From: Dactylonectria macrodidyma
Lineage: Eukaryota > Ascomycota > Sordariomycetes > Hypocreales > Nectriaceae
Direction: 5' to 3'
Assembly (NCBI GenBank): GCA_020744425.1
Contig: JAGMUV010000002.1
Location: forward strand, 2,462,501 to 2,526,500
Length of the DNA: 64,000 bases
Both the position numbers and the translations under genes were made by a program. The notes beneath the pieces were generated by a model that was not told the origin of the DNA, ran no database searches, and saw nothing but the letters and a program-made list of their open reading frames with translations. Shown here one piece after another: positions 10,842 through 21,849 of the stretch (positions within the stretch are counted from its first letter, which is position 1; the number at the start of each line of letters is the position of its first letter).

Positions 10842-13800
10842 GCTATGAACGGGGGTATCTGGAGAGAAGACAGGGTGTTGGTTAGCCTAAGCGCACCAAG
10901 CGATTGGGAGACGATCCATTTCATGCAGGTCCGAGATGAGGGCCGTTCGTGCATGGCGGCGGGGAGGACAAGTAGACACGCTTGTGGGTGACATCACTCT
11001 ACGTAGTAGTCATGGGCATGATAAAACGTGGTAATGCAGCAGTGTGGCAGTGCGGGAGAGGGGAACGGGATGGAAAGACACCCGAGACCACTGACGAGGA
11101 GAAGGCGCATCTGTGAGACCCAAGACAGATGGAGGACAAAGGAATAGGTAGTCCGAGACATGCATGACGTGAGACATGCGGGCAAACAAGCGGGAACCAC
11201 GTACCTAGGACCGGAGAGAGCGAAGAGTGACGAGATCCATTTGATACTCGGGAGTTGATGGTCAACAGGTGGCCAGAACGCTGCTCGCTGAGGGTGATGC
11301 CGTTGGAGGAGCGTCGGCGATGATGGGATCGAACAGGGCGGTCGCTAAAGGAGCTCGACGAGCCGCCGAGCGGATGTGGGGAAGCCAGCTTGGGCGAGGT
11401 TGTCGCTTGTCACGACAGACACAGCCTATATGCGGAGAAAGCAGCGAACGGATCAGGCCAGAAAGTGCCGGGAAGCCCCTAAGAGGGGAGCACGGAGTGT
11501 GAATTCGAGACTTAGGCGAGTTCACAGTCGCAGGTGTACGATGAGACCTCTGGGCGCGAACCTGAGTGTTGGCTGCTTCGGCTGCGACTTCGCCAAGGAG
11601 GTGGAGGCGAGGGTGAAACGGTGACGAAGATGGCTGGTTTCCAGGTCGGAGCGGACGAGACAACAGAAGTGCTCTGCTAGATCAAGCACAGGCGAGGTGA
11701 CGAGGTTCGATAAATCGAGGTTGGAGGTACTTGAGGCGATGGCGACTCGACGGTGAGGTAGCAATGCTTCTAGGTACACAAGATGTGATTGTATGTGCTC
11801 TGTGGCGATGACAGGCAGCTCGTAAGCGATGTAGTAATACGGACGGATGCGATGCGAAGTTGACGGGGGCGGATGCCGTGATTTGTTGAACTGCACAAAC
11901 GTACAGGATCTCAGATGGTACGTCAAGGTTTGCGGGCTGTTCAGTACGTTGGTACTTCGAATCTCGGTTGTATTGGGGTGCGATGGAGGGACGGTTGCGT
12001 TTGCGGTGAGGGTTTGCGTGCACAAGCGGAGATGCGATGCGACGCTATTCGGTATGATGCAGCAGTGAAATGCAGATCGAGGTGATGCGATGCGGCATCA
12101 AATGCGACAAGGTGCGATGAGATGCAGTGGAAAGTCGTTGGCGGTCGTGGTGTTCGTGATCGAGGTTATTCGTGTGGGTGTGGAGCCGTGCTACCATTTG
12201 CGGTCGTTCCCCTACAAAAGACGGATGGAGGGATAATGAAAGGGAAAAAGATGGTTGCTCGACCTGGGCCTGAAGTGAAACTAAGGAATCACGGATAAAC
12301 CTGCCAGGTAAGAATTACTCAAATCGTCAAGGTGCTCAGTAGACGGCGAGCAGGGAAGCAGTGGGTTACTGGGACGCAGGAGGTTGAGGGGATGCAAAGG
12401 AGGATGCAGAGGGGGGGCGCAATCTGAATAGACTCCATAGGTAGGGACCTACCTGTCTAGGCAAGGCAAGGCAGGTAGGTAGGTGCTTTGAGGTAGTTTA
12501 GCACCTTGTCCCCCTGTGATAACACTGGTATAATCTGGAAATAGGGAGTCATGGTCCCTGAGACTGAAGCTGCACTGATGCAGATTGGGGAATCTTCACC
12601 GTTCTGCGAGGCGGCTAAAGGCGAATCTAGCTGCAGGGACCCTCTTTCCAATCTTAAATTCTGGGCGTGCCAAATGAAAAAGGCCACCGGCAGGAGGGGA
12701 TTGGACTGCAACGCGCAACCTTGAACCCGTTCGCCCCAGTCGACGATAAGCGCATGAGACGTTGCTGCATACTACGTAAAAAGGGTGAACCAACCCGGGC
12801 TCAGGAATAGCAGACAAAGAGACAAAAGAAGCGGTGGGGGATCCGTAATGGGGGCAATTGTGTCTGTACTGAGCCATATGAGAAGCACCGAACCCGAAAA
12901 CAGAGGCCATCCGAGACTTGTGGCGGCGGGCACTGCGTTGGCGCAACGTGCCCTGAATCAATCAAGACATGGCGCGGACTCCTAGACGGCCATAGCGCTG
13001 TCTATTCCGCGGGAAGGGTCTGAAGGTAGTTATTTAGCGCTCTTGTTTGAGGGTTGAGGGGTTACGCCAGGTCATTGGAGGGCCCGTCCGTGCTCCTTTT
13101 CTTGTTTCCATCCATGGACCTAGAAGGAGTTTGGCGTCTGGAACTGTACCGTTTCTTTTTTCTTTTTTTTTCTTCGGTGTTGTTTCCGGTTGAGCATGAT
13201 TGAACTGCCTGTGCGTCCCGGGGTGAGCTGAAACTTTCGCGGAACACCCGACCGTGATGATGCTTCGATGCTATGGTCTGCCAAGAATCATCATCCAACG
13301 CCGAACCACTGGTCTGCAGCACAGTACCTGTGGCCGCTAAAAGCAATGGGACATTTCTCCGGTGACCCCTCCAGGGTACGTCCTTCGACTTTCAAGGGGT
13401 ATGGCCGTTCTCGGTGGCTTTTCGTTCGCAGTCGCCAACCTAGCGGATGCCAAGTTTGTGTCCAGACCATTGGAATACTCCACTCTGTGGCCACTCTTCG
13501 CGCACACATGGTAAGAGGTTATCAATTACGACAAAGTCCGCGTATTGGTAGACATGTGTGGACGACGTGAGCCGGAGTTGTAAACGGTAATACGATTCGG
13601 ACAGATTGCTTCAGTCTGGAATTGGGATTGAGGTGTGCAGTTACATACGTCTAATTCTGTTATTGTTTTCCGACGTCTTGTCCTCTAGTAAAACGGTACT
13701 TGGCATCATTACATCAGACAGCCAATCGACGGTTGATTGCATGTCACTTCGGGCACCTTCACCTTCTCGGCCACCAGTTTCGGTATCTGGGAGAGGGATA

Positions 13801-15513
13801 GAACTGGCCCGTGTTAAGGCATTCACTACAGGTACCATGTCTAATATGTAACTGGCTGTTGTTTGCTTTGATGGTTGCGCATCTCTACGGATATCATGAA
13901 CAACACCTAAGCGAAATGAGATCCTACATCAATGCAACCTGCCCGGCCACTATGAATCTTGAGTCTTCTAAATGCGCCTCACGTGTCTTCCTCTTCCCAA
14001 GCAGCTCAGGCCAATGACAGGTTGCAGACGGATATGGCCACTCTCCGTTTGCAGAACCCGAATTGGAAGGCTCATCGACGCGCATTCAATTCGTGAGACT
14101 AGGGCCTTGAGTGGCCAACACATCAGCTCTAGAACTAATGTTCTGGGACACATGCAGAGCTCCCCTGACCAGCAACCCCAGACCCCGGAGATCAGGTGTT
14201 CCGCGCCAGTTGTTTCGGACCTTCGTCTCGAGTTGCTTTATAAGTTGTCAGCAGCGTCAGTCTCGGATTCAGATTTCATCCAACGCCCCTGCAGTCAGTC
14301 ACTGTTTGATGGTAGGTGTTGTCTCTAGTCATGTGATCACGCGCACGGCACGCACATAGTGGACCACTTCCATTTCACCTCATCCCCATTCTGTCCTTCA
14401 CCTCACTATATCGACAGTTTGTGCAGCGTCACCGACGACTCATCAGCTCATTGCGTAGCCTAAGACCGTTTCTAGGCATCCTGCAAGGGGCAAACCTAAG
14501 GCACAGTCGGCTGATGAGCTTCGCTGTGAGGCGGCCAAGTGGCTGTCGCAGAGGCCATTGCTGCGTCGACCTGCGGCTTGGGATGCGTTGGTCGACCTTC
14601 CACCATCCGATGCAACTATTCACGACGATGCCGACCAATGGATCCTCCTTCGGCGCCACCTTTTGATTCCCTCAGCTAGTAGCCTAGCGTCTCTAGCCCG
14701 TCTCCCCGGCCCTGCGGCGTATTGTCGTCGCATGGTGCAGACGTAGTCGCCAATCCCACGGCCGCGACAAGCACCCAATCATACCCATGCCTTAGCTCGG
14801 CGCATAGCTCTCGCCAATCGTATCCCCACAACACCCTCACTCGGCGGCTATTCCATACTTCTGATGCGCCAACTCATCCATCCCCAGCTCGATCGGCCTA
14901 TGAGCCGTGGCCTTCGGTCTGGATTTCCCACGAGGCTTTATTTAGCAATGTCGGCAACCCATAATTCGAGTCCAATCATGCCGTCTTGAACCCTTGGCTT
15001 GCTGGGTTTTGGCGGACCGTTGGTGTTGGCTTCCCCGTTCGCTATTGATGTGCCGGTCGTAACCTATTGTTCTTCTGAGAACAATCAGTCATAGGCCCGT
15101 TGCTCCCCTCTATTCACCCGCTTCGCTCTTCTCTTCCATGCCCTTTCGGCTTGCATCGATTCATCTTCAGTTTCTCAGGCTCTTTTTTTTTTTTTTTGGG
15201 CTTCTTTCCTTTGTCCGTTCAACAATCATCTCTTCGCTTTGACTCACGCCTTCGAGCTCACTCTTTGTCTCCTGTTCTCGGTCATTCTCACTTGTCACTC
15301 GTAATCAAGCTGCCATCGCCGTTCCTCGTTCGATTCACTACTATTTCGAGATTATCGACTGCATATAGCAACTTTTCACATGACGCACACGGGTCACAAG
15401 ATCATACCTAACGCTACATGACTGAACATCGACGTCCATTCTTTCATATATCAATCCGATTCTTCTTCATTTACCACGCCTAATTAATTTTTCAACACCA
15501 CAACAACATCAAC
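10842..15513. other. long gene-free spacer (4.7 kb)
   Basis: Divergent spacer between the GT34 gene and the membrane-protein gene. Purine-rich runs at 11.2-12.2 kb are probably the GT34 promoter/leader. The last 400 bp (15.1-15.5 kb) are pyrimidine-rich with a poly-T tract, typical of a fungal promoter and 5' leader for the gene at 15514. A CCTACCTG/CAGGTAGG inverted repeat lies at 12448-12479. Open frames in between look random. Confidence 0.45.
12448..12479. repeat. inverted repeat CCTACCTG...CAGGTAGG
   Basis: Perfect 8-bp arms with a 16-base loop containing AGGCAAGGCAAGGC. It belongs to the same word family as the other TACCT palindromes of this window. Confidence 0.7.
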
Positions 15514-18500
15514 ATGAACGCTTCTGCTTCTGCTTCCGCCTCTGCTTCCCCTCGCCCCCCCCCATACACTGCCTCTCGAGTGCCGGAACGTGAGGACTGG
15601 GAAGACTGGGAAGATGATGAACCAATCACTCCCATCGATGCCGGCGAGCAGGTCTTTATCGGTGCCCCTCCTCCGCCCGTTACTTCTACGCGAAAACCCA
15701 AGCTTATGGGACCGCGAGCTTCACGGACATCTGTTATTAGAATGGCCCGCAAGTCGCGACACCGACAAAGGACCCAAAATGCCAAGGCCGGAATCAGTCT
15801 TATAACTGACATGGCGGCCTTTCGGCGACAAACTCGACTCCTACGCACCCCGGATGGCCAACCCGTCAAGTTTGTGGATGCTGCTGCTCTGAAAGCTCTC
15901 GAAGGAGAGCCTTCATCAACCTCGGTGGGCAACTGGGGCTGGTTCAGCAAGAACAAGATGTCCAGCCCGGCCACGGCATCGCCTCAGCAGTCGGCTCGGA
16001 GCCCTGACCAAGCGCTTTCACCTGAAGATCGACCAATAGTCATTGGAATCTCTCTTTCATCAGATGAGATGACTGATCGAGAAGTATCCCCCCAGACAGC
16101 CACGACTTTACAAACACCCCTTGATCTCCAACAAAGACTGAATGGATTTCCCACCCCCCCTTCCTCCCAACCTCTCCAACCATTCAAACCAGCTGTGATC
16201 CCCCCTCATCAGTCTGTGTGGTCGCCAGACACCCCCACACCTGACACGGCCAGCTCGTTCAGCCCTAGTCGCTACACGTCAAGCATGTATTCTCAAGCTC
16301 CACATCTCGCGTCCGGGTCAAGGCCTACGGATGCTGTTCCGCCGGTGCCAACTGTGCCAGCTAATTTCAAGAAGAGCCCCCATCAAAGACTCATCAGTCT
16401 CGAACTTGGAGAGAATGCTGCAGAGGAGAGTGAATCTGGCACCCCATGTACCCTCTTCGAAGAGGATGGCACTCCAAGTCCCCAGAAGCAAGTCAAGGGA
16501 AAGGCGCCGGTATTTACTCCCGATAGCGCGGGCTCTAAGTCTCATGGGTGGTGGGATCATGTAGTGACACCATTCGTGGACAAGAGACTCAGCTTTGCCT
16601 CGCGGAGAAAGATGGAGTCACCAAGGGAAGGCCAAGAGGAGTGGTGGAATGGTTCTAGTTCCAAGCCGACTCAAACAAAACAACATCTTAGCCCGACATT
16701 GACACTTGGGTCGTTTCAAACGCCCATTGTCAGAGCACCTACACCCCGCCGGACACCATCTCCACAGCCCGAAACCACATCGGGCACGGATTCTGGTCCT
16801 TCGACTGCGGTCAACTCTCTAGCTCCTGCTGAGACATTTCCTGTTACGGAGAAGCCGGGGATCATTGTCACCGATGAGGTTCACACGGAGCAACCGCCGC
16901 CATATTCGCCCCCTAAGAAGCATGACAATACCGCTCCCGTGAGGTACAGGGCTGTGTTTCCTCAAGGTCATCCTCTTAATGTCCCGTTTCCGCCTTCGCC
17001 TGGCCCAATTTCGCCCGGTCTTTCTGCCACCATGACATCTCAGGGTGCTACGCCAATGACCGAGATTCCACTTACTCCAGGCGCCAACGGAAACACGCCA
17101 CAACCGCAGCTCCCTCTCCCACTTCGCCCACTGGGAACCTTTGTGCCTCATTCTCATTCGCAAGAGACTTCTGGCGAGATGACGAGAGGCGAACGACAGC
17201 GACGCCGACACGAGAAGGAAGAGGTGATTGCCAGGAAGGCTGGCGGTTTCTGGAGGGGGAGAGGATGTATTCCGAAGAGTGGATGCTTCGGTCGGACCGG
17301 ACGAGAAGGCCGCCAGCGGAGACGAGTTTGGATGGTTGTCCTCGGCGTCATCCTTTGTGTCATCATTCTTATAGTCACGCTTGCCGTCATGTTGACACGG
17401 CCTAAGGATTCCGAAGAGATCCCATCGATCTGGGTCAACTTGACCGACTTCCCACCCATGCCCACGGGAGTTTTGACAGTCGTCGGTCCGGACAATACGA
17501 TTGCTAAGGACAGCTGCACTGGACCATCAACCTTGTGGAGCTGCTACCTCCCCAAGGAGCAGCACGATTCGGTCTCTCCATACGAGGCGAATCAGCCAAC
17601 CGTCATCATGCAAATTCAATGGGACAATAGCACACGGAACACCTGGAACGTCTCCAACGGGGACGCTCCTACGCCTATCCCTCGGAGAAGCGTTGGAGGA
17701 GCCGCGTACGCGAGTAGCATGATGAGAGAGCGAGGGACGACCGAATTCAACTCCAACCCCGACGCACCGGATTACCAGGAGATGTTTTTCTTGGGAAACA
17801 CTACCGATGAGATCCAGTCAGATGAGAAAGGAGGCGAGCCGACACCCTTCTATATCAGCCTGTTGGACTCTCTCGATAGCGTCGATGCCGACGAGTTGAG
17901 TAAGAGAGCACTAGGGGAGAACATCACTGTGCCGCCCCCGGACCTCAACGAAGATGGCACCCCCAAGCCTGCCGTCCTGCTCCCGACGCCGTCCCAACAG
18001 CCAGTGAGGCTTTACGACCGTGGTCTTCCGACGGAGCACTACGGCTTCTACACATATTTCAAGAGGACCATGTTCCTGAAATCGGTGGAGGCCAATGATA
18101 CCGAGGGCGTTCCTTTGGACCAGAACGGAGGTTGCAGAGAAACTGAAGCTGATTGGCTGACGACATGGGCCCAGACTCGAGTTTTAGTTCAGATCTGGAC
18201 GCAGAAACTGGACTCTAACACGTCGACGCTGCTCTCATCCATCGGGCAGAGCAGTATCAACGAAACGTCGGAACTGATCCGACCTGGAACAATGCCGTAT
18301 CCGGTGACCGTGACGCTTGACACACATGGCGGCGACCCGGACAAGAAGCTTTCCTGGGCGTGGCCGATCGATGATCGTCAGCAGGTGGACGAAGACGGCT
18401 GGAAGCTTCTATTCAACGACATAGAGGCAGGCGGTACGTTGATTAACCCGCGAAAGAATCGCGTGGCGAAGTATGGAGGGTATGACGGTGGTACGGGAGG

Positions 18501-18543
18501 ATGCAAGTGCGAGTGGGTGAACTGGGTAGCACAATCAGCTTAA
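15514..18543 (+). CDS. single-pass membrane protein conserved in filamentous fungi, 1009 aa
   Basis: Uninterrupted single-exon ORF. The first 600 residues are mostly disordered: an Ala/Ser-rich start, acidic EDWEDWEDDE, many Ser/Pro-rich segments with SP/TP sites, and an early basic stretch (RMARKSRHRQRTQNAK). A basic linker (RQRRRHEKEEV, later GRQRRRVW) precedes one strong membrane helix at about 605-628 (VVLGVILCVIILIVTLAVML). The remaining ~380 residues hold several N-x-S/T sites, paired cysteines and a closing GGCKCEWVNW, as expected for a lumenal or extracellular domain. The predicted topology is N-in/C-out, from the positive-inside rule. No catalytic signature is visible. I recall related fungal proteins being called 'glycoprotease family', which probably reflects transfer from the neighbouring QRI7 gene; nothing here supports protease activity. 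Confidence 0.85.
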   Translation: MNASASASASASPRPPPYTASRVPEREDWEDWEDDEPITPIDAGEQVFIGAPPPPVTSTRKPKLMGPRASRTSVIRMARKSRHRQRTQNAKAGISLITDMAAFRRQTRLLRTPDGQPVKFVDAAALKALEGEPSSTSVGNWGWFSKNKMSSPATASPQQSARSPDQALSPEDRPIVIGISLSSDEMTDREVSPQTATTLQTPLDLQQRLNGFPTPPSSQPLQPFKPAVIPPHQSVWSPDTPTPDTASSFSPSRYTSSMYSQAPHLASGSRPTDAVPPVPTVPANFKKSPHQRLISLELGENAAEESESGTPCTLFEEDGTPSPQKQVKGKAPVFTPDSAGSKSHGWWDHVVTPFVDKRLSFASRRKMESPREGQEEWWNGSSSKPTQTKQHLSPTLTLGSFQTPIVRAPTPRRTPSPQPETTSGTDSGPSTAVNSLAPAETFPVTEKPGIIVTDEVHTEQPPPYSPPKKHDNTAPVRYRAVFPQGHPLNVPFPPSPGPISPGLSATMTSQGATPMTEIPLTPGANGNTPQPQLPLPLRPLGTFVPHSHSQETSGEMTRGERQRRRHEKEEVIARKAGGFWRGRGCIPKSGCFGRTGREGRQRRRVWMVVLGVILCVIILIVTLAVMLTRPKDSEEIPSIWVNLTDFPPMPTGVLTVVGPDNTIAKDSCTGPSTLWSCYLPKEQHDSVSPYEANQPTVIMQIQWDNSTRNTWNVSNGDAPTPIPRRSVGGAAYASSMMRERGTTEFNSNPDAPDYQEMFFLGNTTDEIQSDEKGGEPTPFYISLLDSLDSVDADELSKRALGENITVPPPDLNEDGTPKPAVLLPTPSQQPVRLYDRGLPTEHYGFYTYFKRTMFLKSVEANDTEGVPLDQNGGCRETEADWLTTWAQTRVLVQIWTQKLDSNTSTLLSSIGQSSINETSELIRPGTMPYPVTVTLDTHGGDPDKKLSWAWPIDDRQQVDEDGWKLLFNDIEAGGTLINPRKNRVAKYGGYDGGTGGCKCEWVNWVAQSA

Positions 18544-18943
18544 GCTGGTCCCGGGAGGAGGAATATTGCATGCATTAACTGGGGCGTTTTTTTTTTTTTT
18601 TTTTTTTGGTTACAGACACAAGGGATATTCCTAGCTCGCAAGGAGCAAAGTTGATCGCATTTGACGAGGCAGATGGAATCCATAACTAAGACAATGATCT
18701 ATCACTTCTTATTATTTTTTTTGATCTGGCCTCGTAACGTTTGATTCTTACTGCGGATATCAAAAAGCTTGGAGGAAGTACCTGTTCGGCCGCCGGCTTG
18801 TGGGGCCGTACGGAGCCGTCGCCTCCTTCGGAAAATTCCCAGGTTCCTGGCATTTGACAACCAAAACACGATCCGAAGCTCATCACCATCACGGCTAGAC
18901 GCCTCTGCCCACCTGGAGCTCCTTTTTACCTAAACAGCCGTCC
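18544..18943. other. spacer between two plus-strand genes
   Basis: It holds the 3' flank of the membrane-protein gene, with a run of more than 20 T at 18587-18607, and the promoter of QRI7. No gene is seen. Confidence 0.5.
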
Positions 18944-20497
18944 ATGCGCCTCCTCCATATCCCCCAATGTCTCCCATGGCGGTCGGTCGTTTCCCTGACT
19001 CGTGGTAACGCCCACTTCGGCCGGCGGTCTCTCGTTACGCTCGCCATCGAGACGTCCTGCGACGACACGGGCGTGGCTATCCTTCGACACACGCCGCAGT
19101 CGACCGGGCTGCTCTTTGACGAGCGCATCTCGTCCGACAACCGCGCCTTCCGCGGAATCCATCCACTGGTCGCCGTCCGGGGCCACAGCGAGGCGCTGGC
19201 GCCGCTGGTGCGCCGGGCCTTGACCGCGCTGCCGGACGCCGAAGCCGACGACGCCGGGGTGACTCCGGCCCGCTCCTCCCCGTCTTTTTCCGCCCCGGAC
19301 GGCTCGCGAAAGCGGGTTCCCGACCTGGTTGCCGTGACGCGCGGGCCCGGGATGCGCTCGAACCTGGGCGTCGGGCTGGACATGGCCAAGGGCCTGGCGG
19401 TGGCGTGGGGGGTGCCCCTGGTGGGCGTGCACCACATGCAGGCGCATGCGTTGACTCCGAGGCTGGCGAGAGCACTGGGGATGAGTATGGGAGAGGCGAG
19501 GACAACGGTGGACTCGAGATTACCGGACTCGGAGGATATGGAATCGAAGGACACGCAGCTCGCGGGACCACACTTCCCTTTCCTCTCGCTGCTCGTCTCA
19601 GGCGGCCACACGCAGCTTGTCCACTCGGCCGGCCTCACCGAGCACTCGCTCATCGCTACCACTGGCGACATTGCCGTGGGCAACCTGCTCGACCAGACGG
19701 CTCGCGACATCCTCCCGGCCGACGTCTTCGAGGCCAGCGACCACGTAATGTACGGCCGGTTGCTCGAGGCCTTTGCGTTTCCGCCTCCTGACGACGGCTA
19801 CGGCTCCGACCCCGCCTCTTCTTCCGGCTCCGGGTCATCCTCCGAGCCATCCTCCGGGCCATCCTCCAGGCCATCCTCCAGGCCATCCTCCGGCTCTCAC
19901 ACATCCTCCGCGACCGCCGCCTACGACGCCGTTTTCACCCCTGCCGTCTCCCGCGCGGCAGAAATGACGCCAACCCCGACCGGATACGACTGGACCATCC
20001 CTCTTCCCTTCCGCCAGTCCCGCAAGCTCGCCTTTTCCTTTAGCAGCATCTACACCGACGTCCACAACATCGCCACCTCCCCTACGTCCTCTTCCATGGA
20101 CACCCCAGAACGCCGCGCCCTCGCCCAGCACACCATGATGGCCGCCTTCACGCACCTCGCTGGCCGCCTGTGCCTGGCCCTTGAGGACCGGCTAGAGCTG
20201 CGGCGGGCCCGCACCCTCGTCGTCGCCGGCGGCGTGGCGAGCAACCGGTTCCTCATGCACGTGCTGCGCCGGACCTTGGCCGCCCGGGGCTTCGGCGACA
20301 TGACCATCCTCGCGCCGCCCGTGGAGCTGTGCACCGACAACGCCGCCATGATTGCCTGGGCCGGCATGGAGATGTATCAAGCCGGCTACGAGTCGGAGCT
20401 GTCCATCACGGGCATTGGGAGGTGGCCGATGGACCCCGAGCATGGAGAGGGGATACTCGGTGTGGATGGCTGGGTGAAGAGAGAAACACGAGAATGA
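18944..20497 (+). CDS. QRI7: mitochondrial tRNA N6-adenosine threonylcarbamoyltransferase (Qri7/OSGEPL1), 517 aa
   Basis: Single exon. It transfers the threonylcarbamoyl group to A37 of mitochondrial ANN-decoding tRNAs (t6A). The N-terminus (MRLLHIPQCLPWRSVVSLTRG...FGRRS) is basic and hydroxylated, like a mitochondrial presequence. The Kae1/TsaD core follows: LAIETSCDDTGVAIL at about 32-46, the nucleotide loop region VTRGPGMRSNLGVGLDMAKG, the metal-binding HHMQAHAL motif (two histidines), SGGHTQLVHSAG, GDIAVGNLLDQTARDIL, and the C-terminal VVAGGVASNRF and CTDNAAMIAWAG blocks. At 517 residues it is longer than yeast Qri7 (about 400). Extra length comes from low-complexity insertions near 105-125 and 290-325; the latter is a Ser/Pro repeat encoded by tandem 12-mers. 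Catalytic motifs are intact, so it should be functional. Confidence 0.95.
   Translation: MRLLHIPQCLPWRSVVSLTRGNAHFGRRSLVTLAIETSCDDTGVAILRHTPQSTGLLFDERISSDNRAFRGIHPLVAVRGHSEALAPLVRRALTALPDAEADDAGVTPARSSPSFSAPDGSRKRVPDLVAVTRGPGMRSNLGVGLDMAKGLAVAWGVPLVGVHHMQAHALTPRLARALGMSMGEARTTVDSRLPDSEDMESKDTQLAGPHFPFLSLLVSGGHTQLVHSAGLTEHSLIATTGDIAVGNLLDQTARDILPADVFEASDHVMYGRLLEAFAFPPPDDGYGSDPASSSGSGSSSEPSSGPSSRPSSRPSSGSHTSSATAAYDAVFTPAVSRAAEMTPTPTGYDWTIPLPFRQSRKLAFSFSSIYTDVHNIATSPTSSSMDTPERRALAQHTMMAAFTHLAGRLCLALEDRLELRRARTLVVAGGVASNRFLMHVLRRTLAARGFGDMTILAPPVELCTDNAAMIAWAGMEMYQAGYESELSITGIGRWPMDPEHGEGILGVDGWVKRETRE
19837..19894 (+). repeat. tandem 12-mer repeat inside QRI7
   Basis: About five copies of a CCATCCTCCRGG-like unit encode SSEP/SSGP/SSRP/SSRP/SSGS. 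The unit length is a multiple of three, so copy-number changes keep the frame. Confidence 0.8.
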
Positions 20498-20936
20498 GTA
20501 GATGAAGAGAAAAAACACGGGAATGAGTAGATGAAGGAGAGATGAGAAAAGATGGATGTCATGATACCCAACTCCCCGGCTCTGTAACTAGGCCAATAGG
20601 CACGGCAAAAAAAAAAGATTGTGCTTGTATACCACTGTAGATTATTTAGGTACCTCGATATAGGTTGGGTTTATCAGTTTATCGGTTTATGGACTTCTGG
20701 GCTTATGAGCTTATGGCTTCAGATCGTGGCGTTGGGATCTAGTTGACTTGATTTCAAGAAAGCCTTTGTTGTACAGATTACACAGCCCATCTTGAGTTTC
20801 TTGGCCACTACAACCGGCCAAGAACTGTGGCCGGTATAAGAAACCACTCTCTCTACCAGCCCCTCCCTCGTCCCTGTCTACCACAAGCGATAGCCCGCTA
20901 GGTTCCGGTCTTCAGCCTTTCTTGTTGCTCCCGCGT
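20498..20936. other. convergent 3' spacer between QRI7 and PRE2
   Basis: The two genes converge, so this should hold both 3' untranslated regions. A near-duplicate of AAAAACACGGGAATGAGTAGATGAAG follows the QRI7 stop, and AT-rich words near 20640-20720 could serve polyadenylation. No gene is seen. Confidence 0.5.
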
Positions 20937-21849
20937 CTAATCCAGCGCGCTCGTAACGTTGGTGAACTCGCCCTTCTCGAGCTTCGTCTTCCAGAAGATG
21001 GGGTTGGTGTCGTTGAAGCCGTGCTTGACCCAGCCCTCCTCCTTGACGTGATAGAGGTTGATGAAACCACCAGAGTAGGCATCTCGGTGGGTGGCAGCCA
21101 GGATACTTCGCTTTCCGAGCTCCAGGGCCTCCTCGGTGGTCAGGTCGTAGTTGTACTCGGCATCAAGGACACCGTAGGCAAATGTTTGACCGGAACCGAC
21201 ACAAAACAGGTTACCGGCGAGACGGGTGCCGTCACTATCGACATAGTAGAGGGCGGGGCCCTCCTCCTTGGTGACGCCGGCGCACATGGTGCCCATGCTG
21301 AGACCCATGCCCTTGTAGCTGTAGACGAGGTTAGCCAGGATCTTGCTGGCGGCAGCGACGCTGATGCGGCGCTTGTGTCGCAGCTCGTGCAGGCGGCACT
21401 GCATGCCGAGCCAGGCCAGCCAGTACTGGCAGTCGGCAGCGCCACCGGCCATAGTGCCCAGGAGGACGCTGTTGATCTCGATAACCTTCTTGACCGTCTG
21501 GGAGGCGATCCAGTTGCCGGCCGTGGCTCGGGAATCGGTAGCGACGATGATGCCGCCCTGGAAGCGGAAGGCGAGCGTCGTAGTTCCGTGGGCGATCTTG
21601 ATGGGGCAGTTGGGGTTGGATCGGTCATCGGTGGCAGCGCGGAGCCATGATGAGGGCTGCAAAGGAGCGATTAGCAATGCAAGGAGCCAAGCTCGGGAGG
21701 TTCGACGACAAACAAACCTGGGCAACGGGGGGCATGGCAAACTTGACCGAGAGGTTGGCCATGGGGCTCGACAGCTCGTCATGCTCCTCAAAGGCATCGA
21801 TTTGCTCGTACGAGGCAGGCTGGCTGTATTTTGCCACGAGGGAATCCAT
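20937..21849 (-). CDS. PRE2: 20S proteasome beta-5 subunit, chymotrypsin-like, 2 exons, 283 aa
   Basis: The spliced model joins 21849-21718 and 21656-20937 (44+239 residues). It is the catalytic beta5 subunit of the proteasome core, responsible for chymotrypsin-like cleavage. The propeptide (residues 1-68) ends at ...KIAHG and autocatalysis would expose Thr69 as Thr1 of the mature TTTLAFRF chain. Counting from that Thr, Asp17 (TDSRAT), Lys33 (VKK) and Met45 (GTMAGG), the S1-pocket residue typical of beta5, all fall at the expected positions. [11 protein letters not shown] and the [11 protein letters not shown] helix also match the family. The mature length of about 215 residues is normal. The start gives PRE2-like sequence ([14 protein letters not shown]) across the splice junction. 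It lies downstream of, and on the same strand as, the tricalbin gene, with its own ~1-kb promoter region. Confidence 0.97.

Noticed and set aside
20922..21650. 242-codon plus-strand frame
   Set aside because: Antisense to PRE2 exon 2; shadow.
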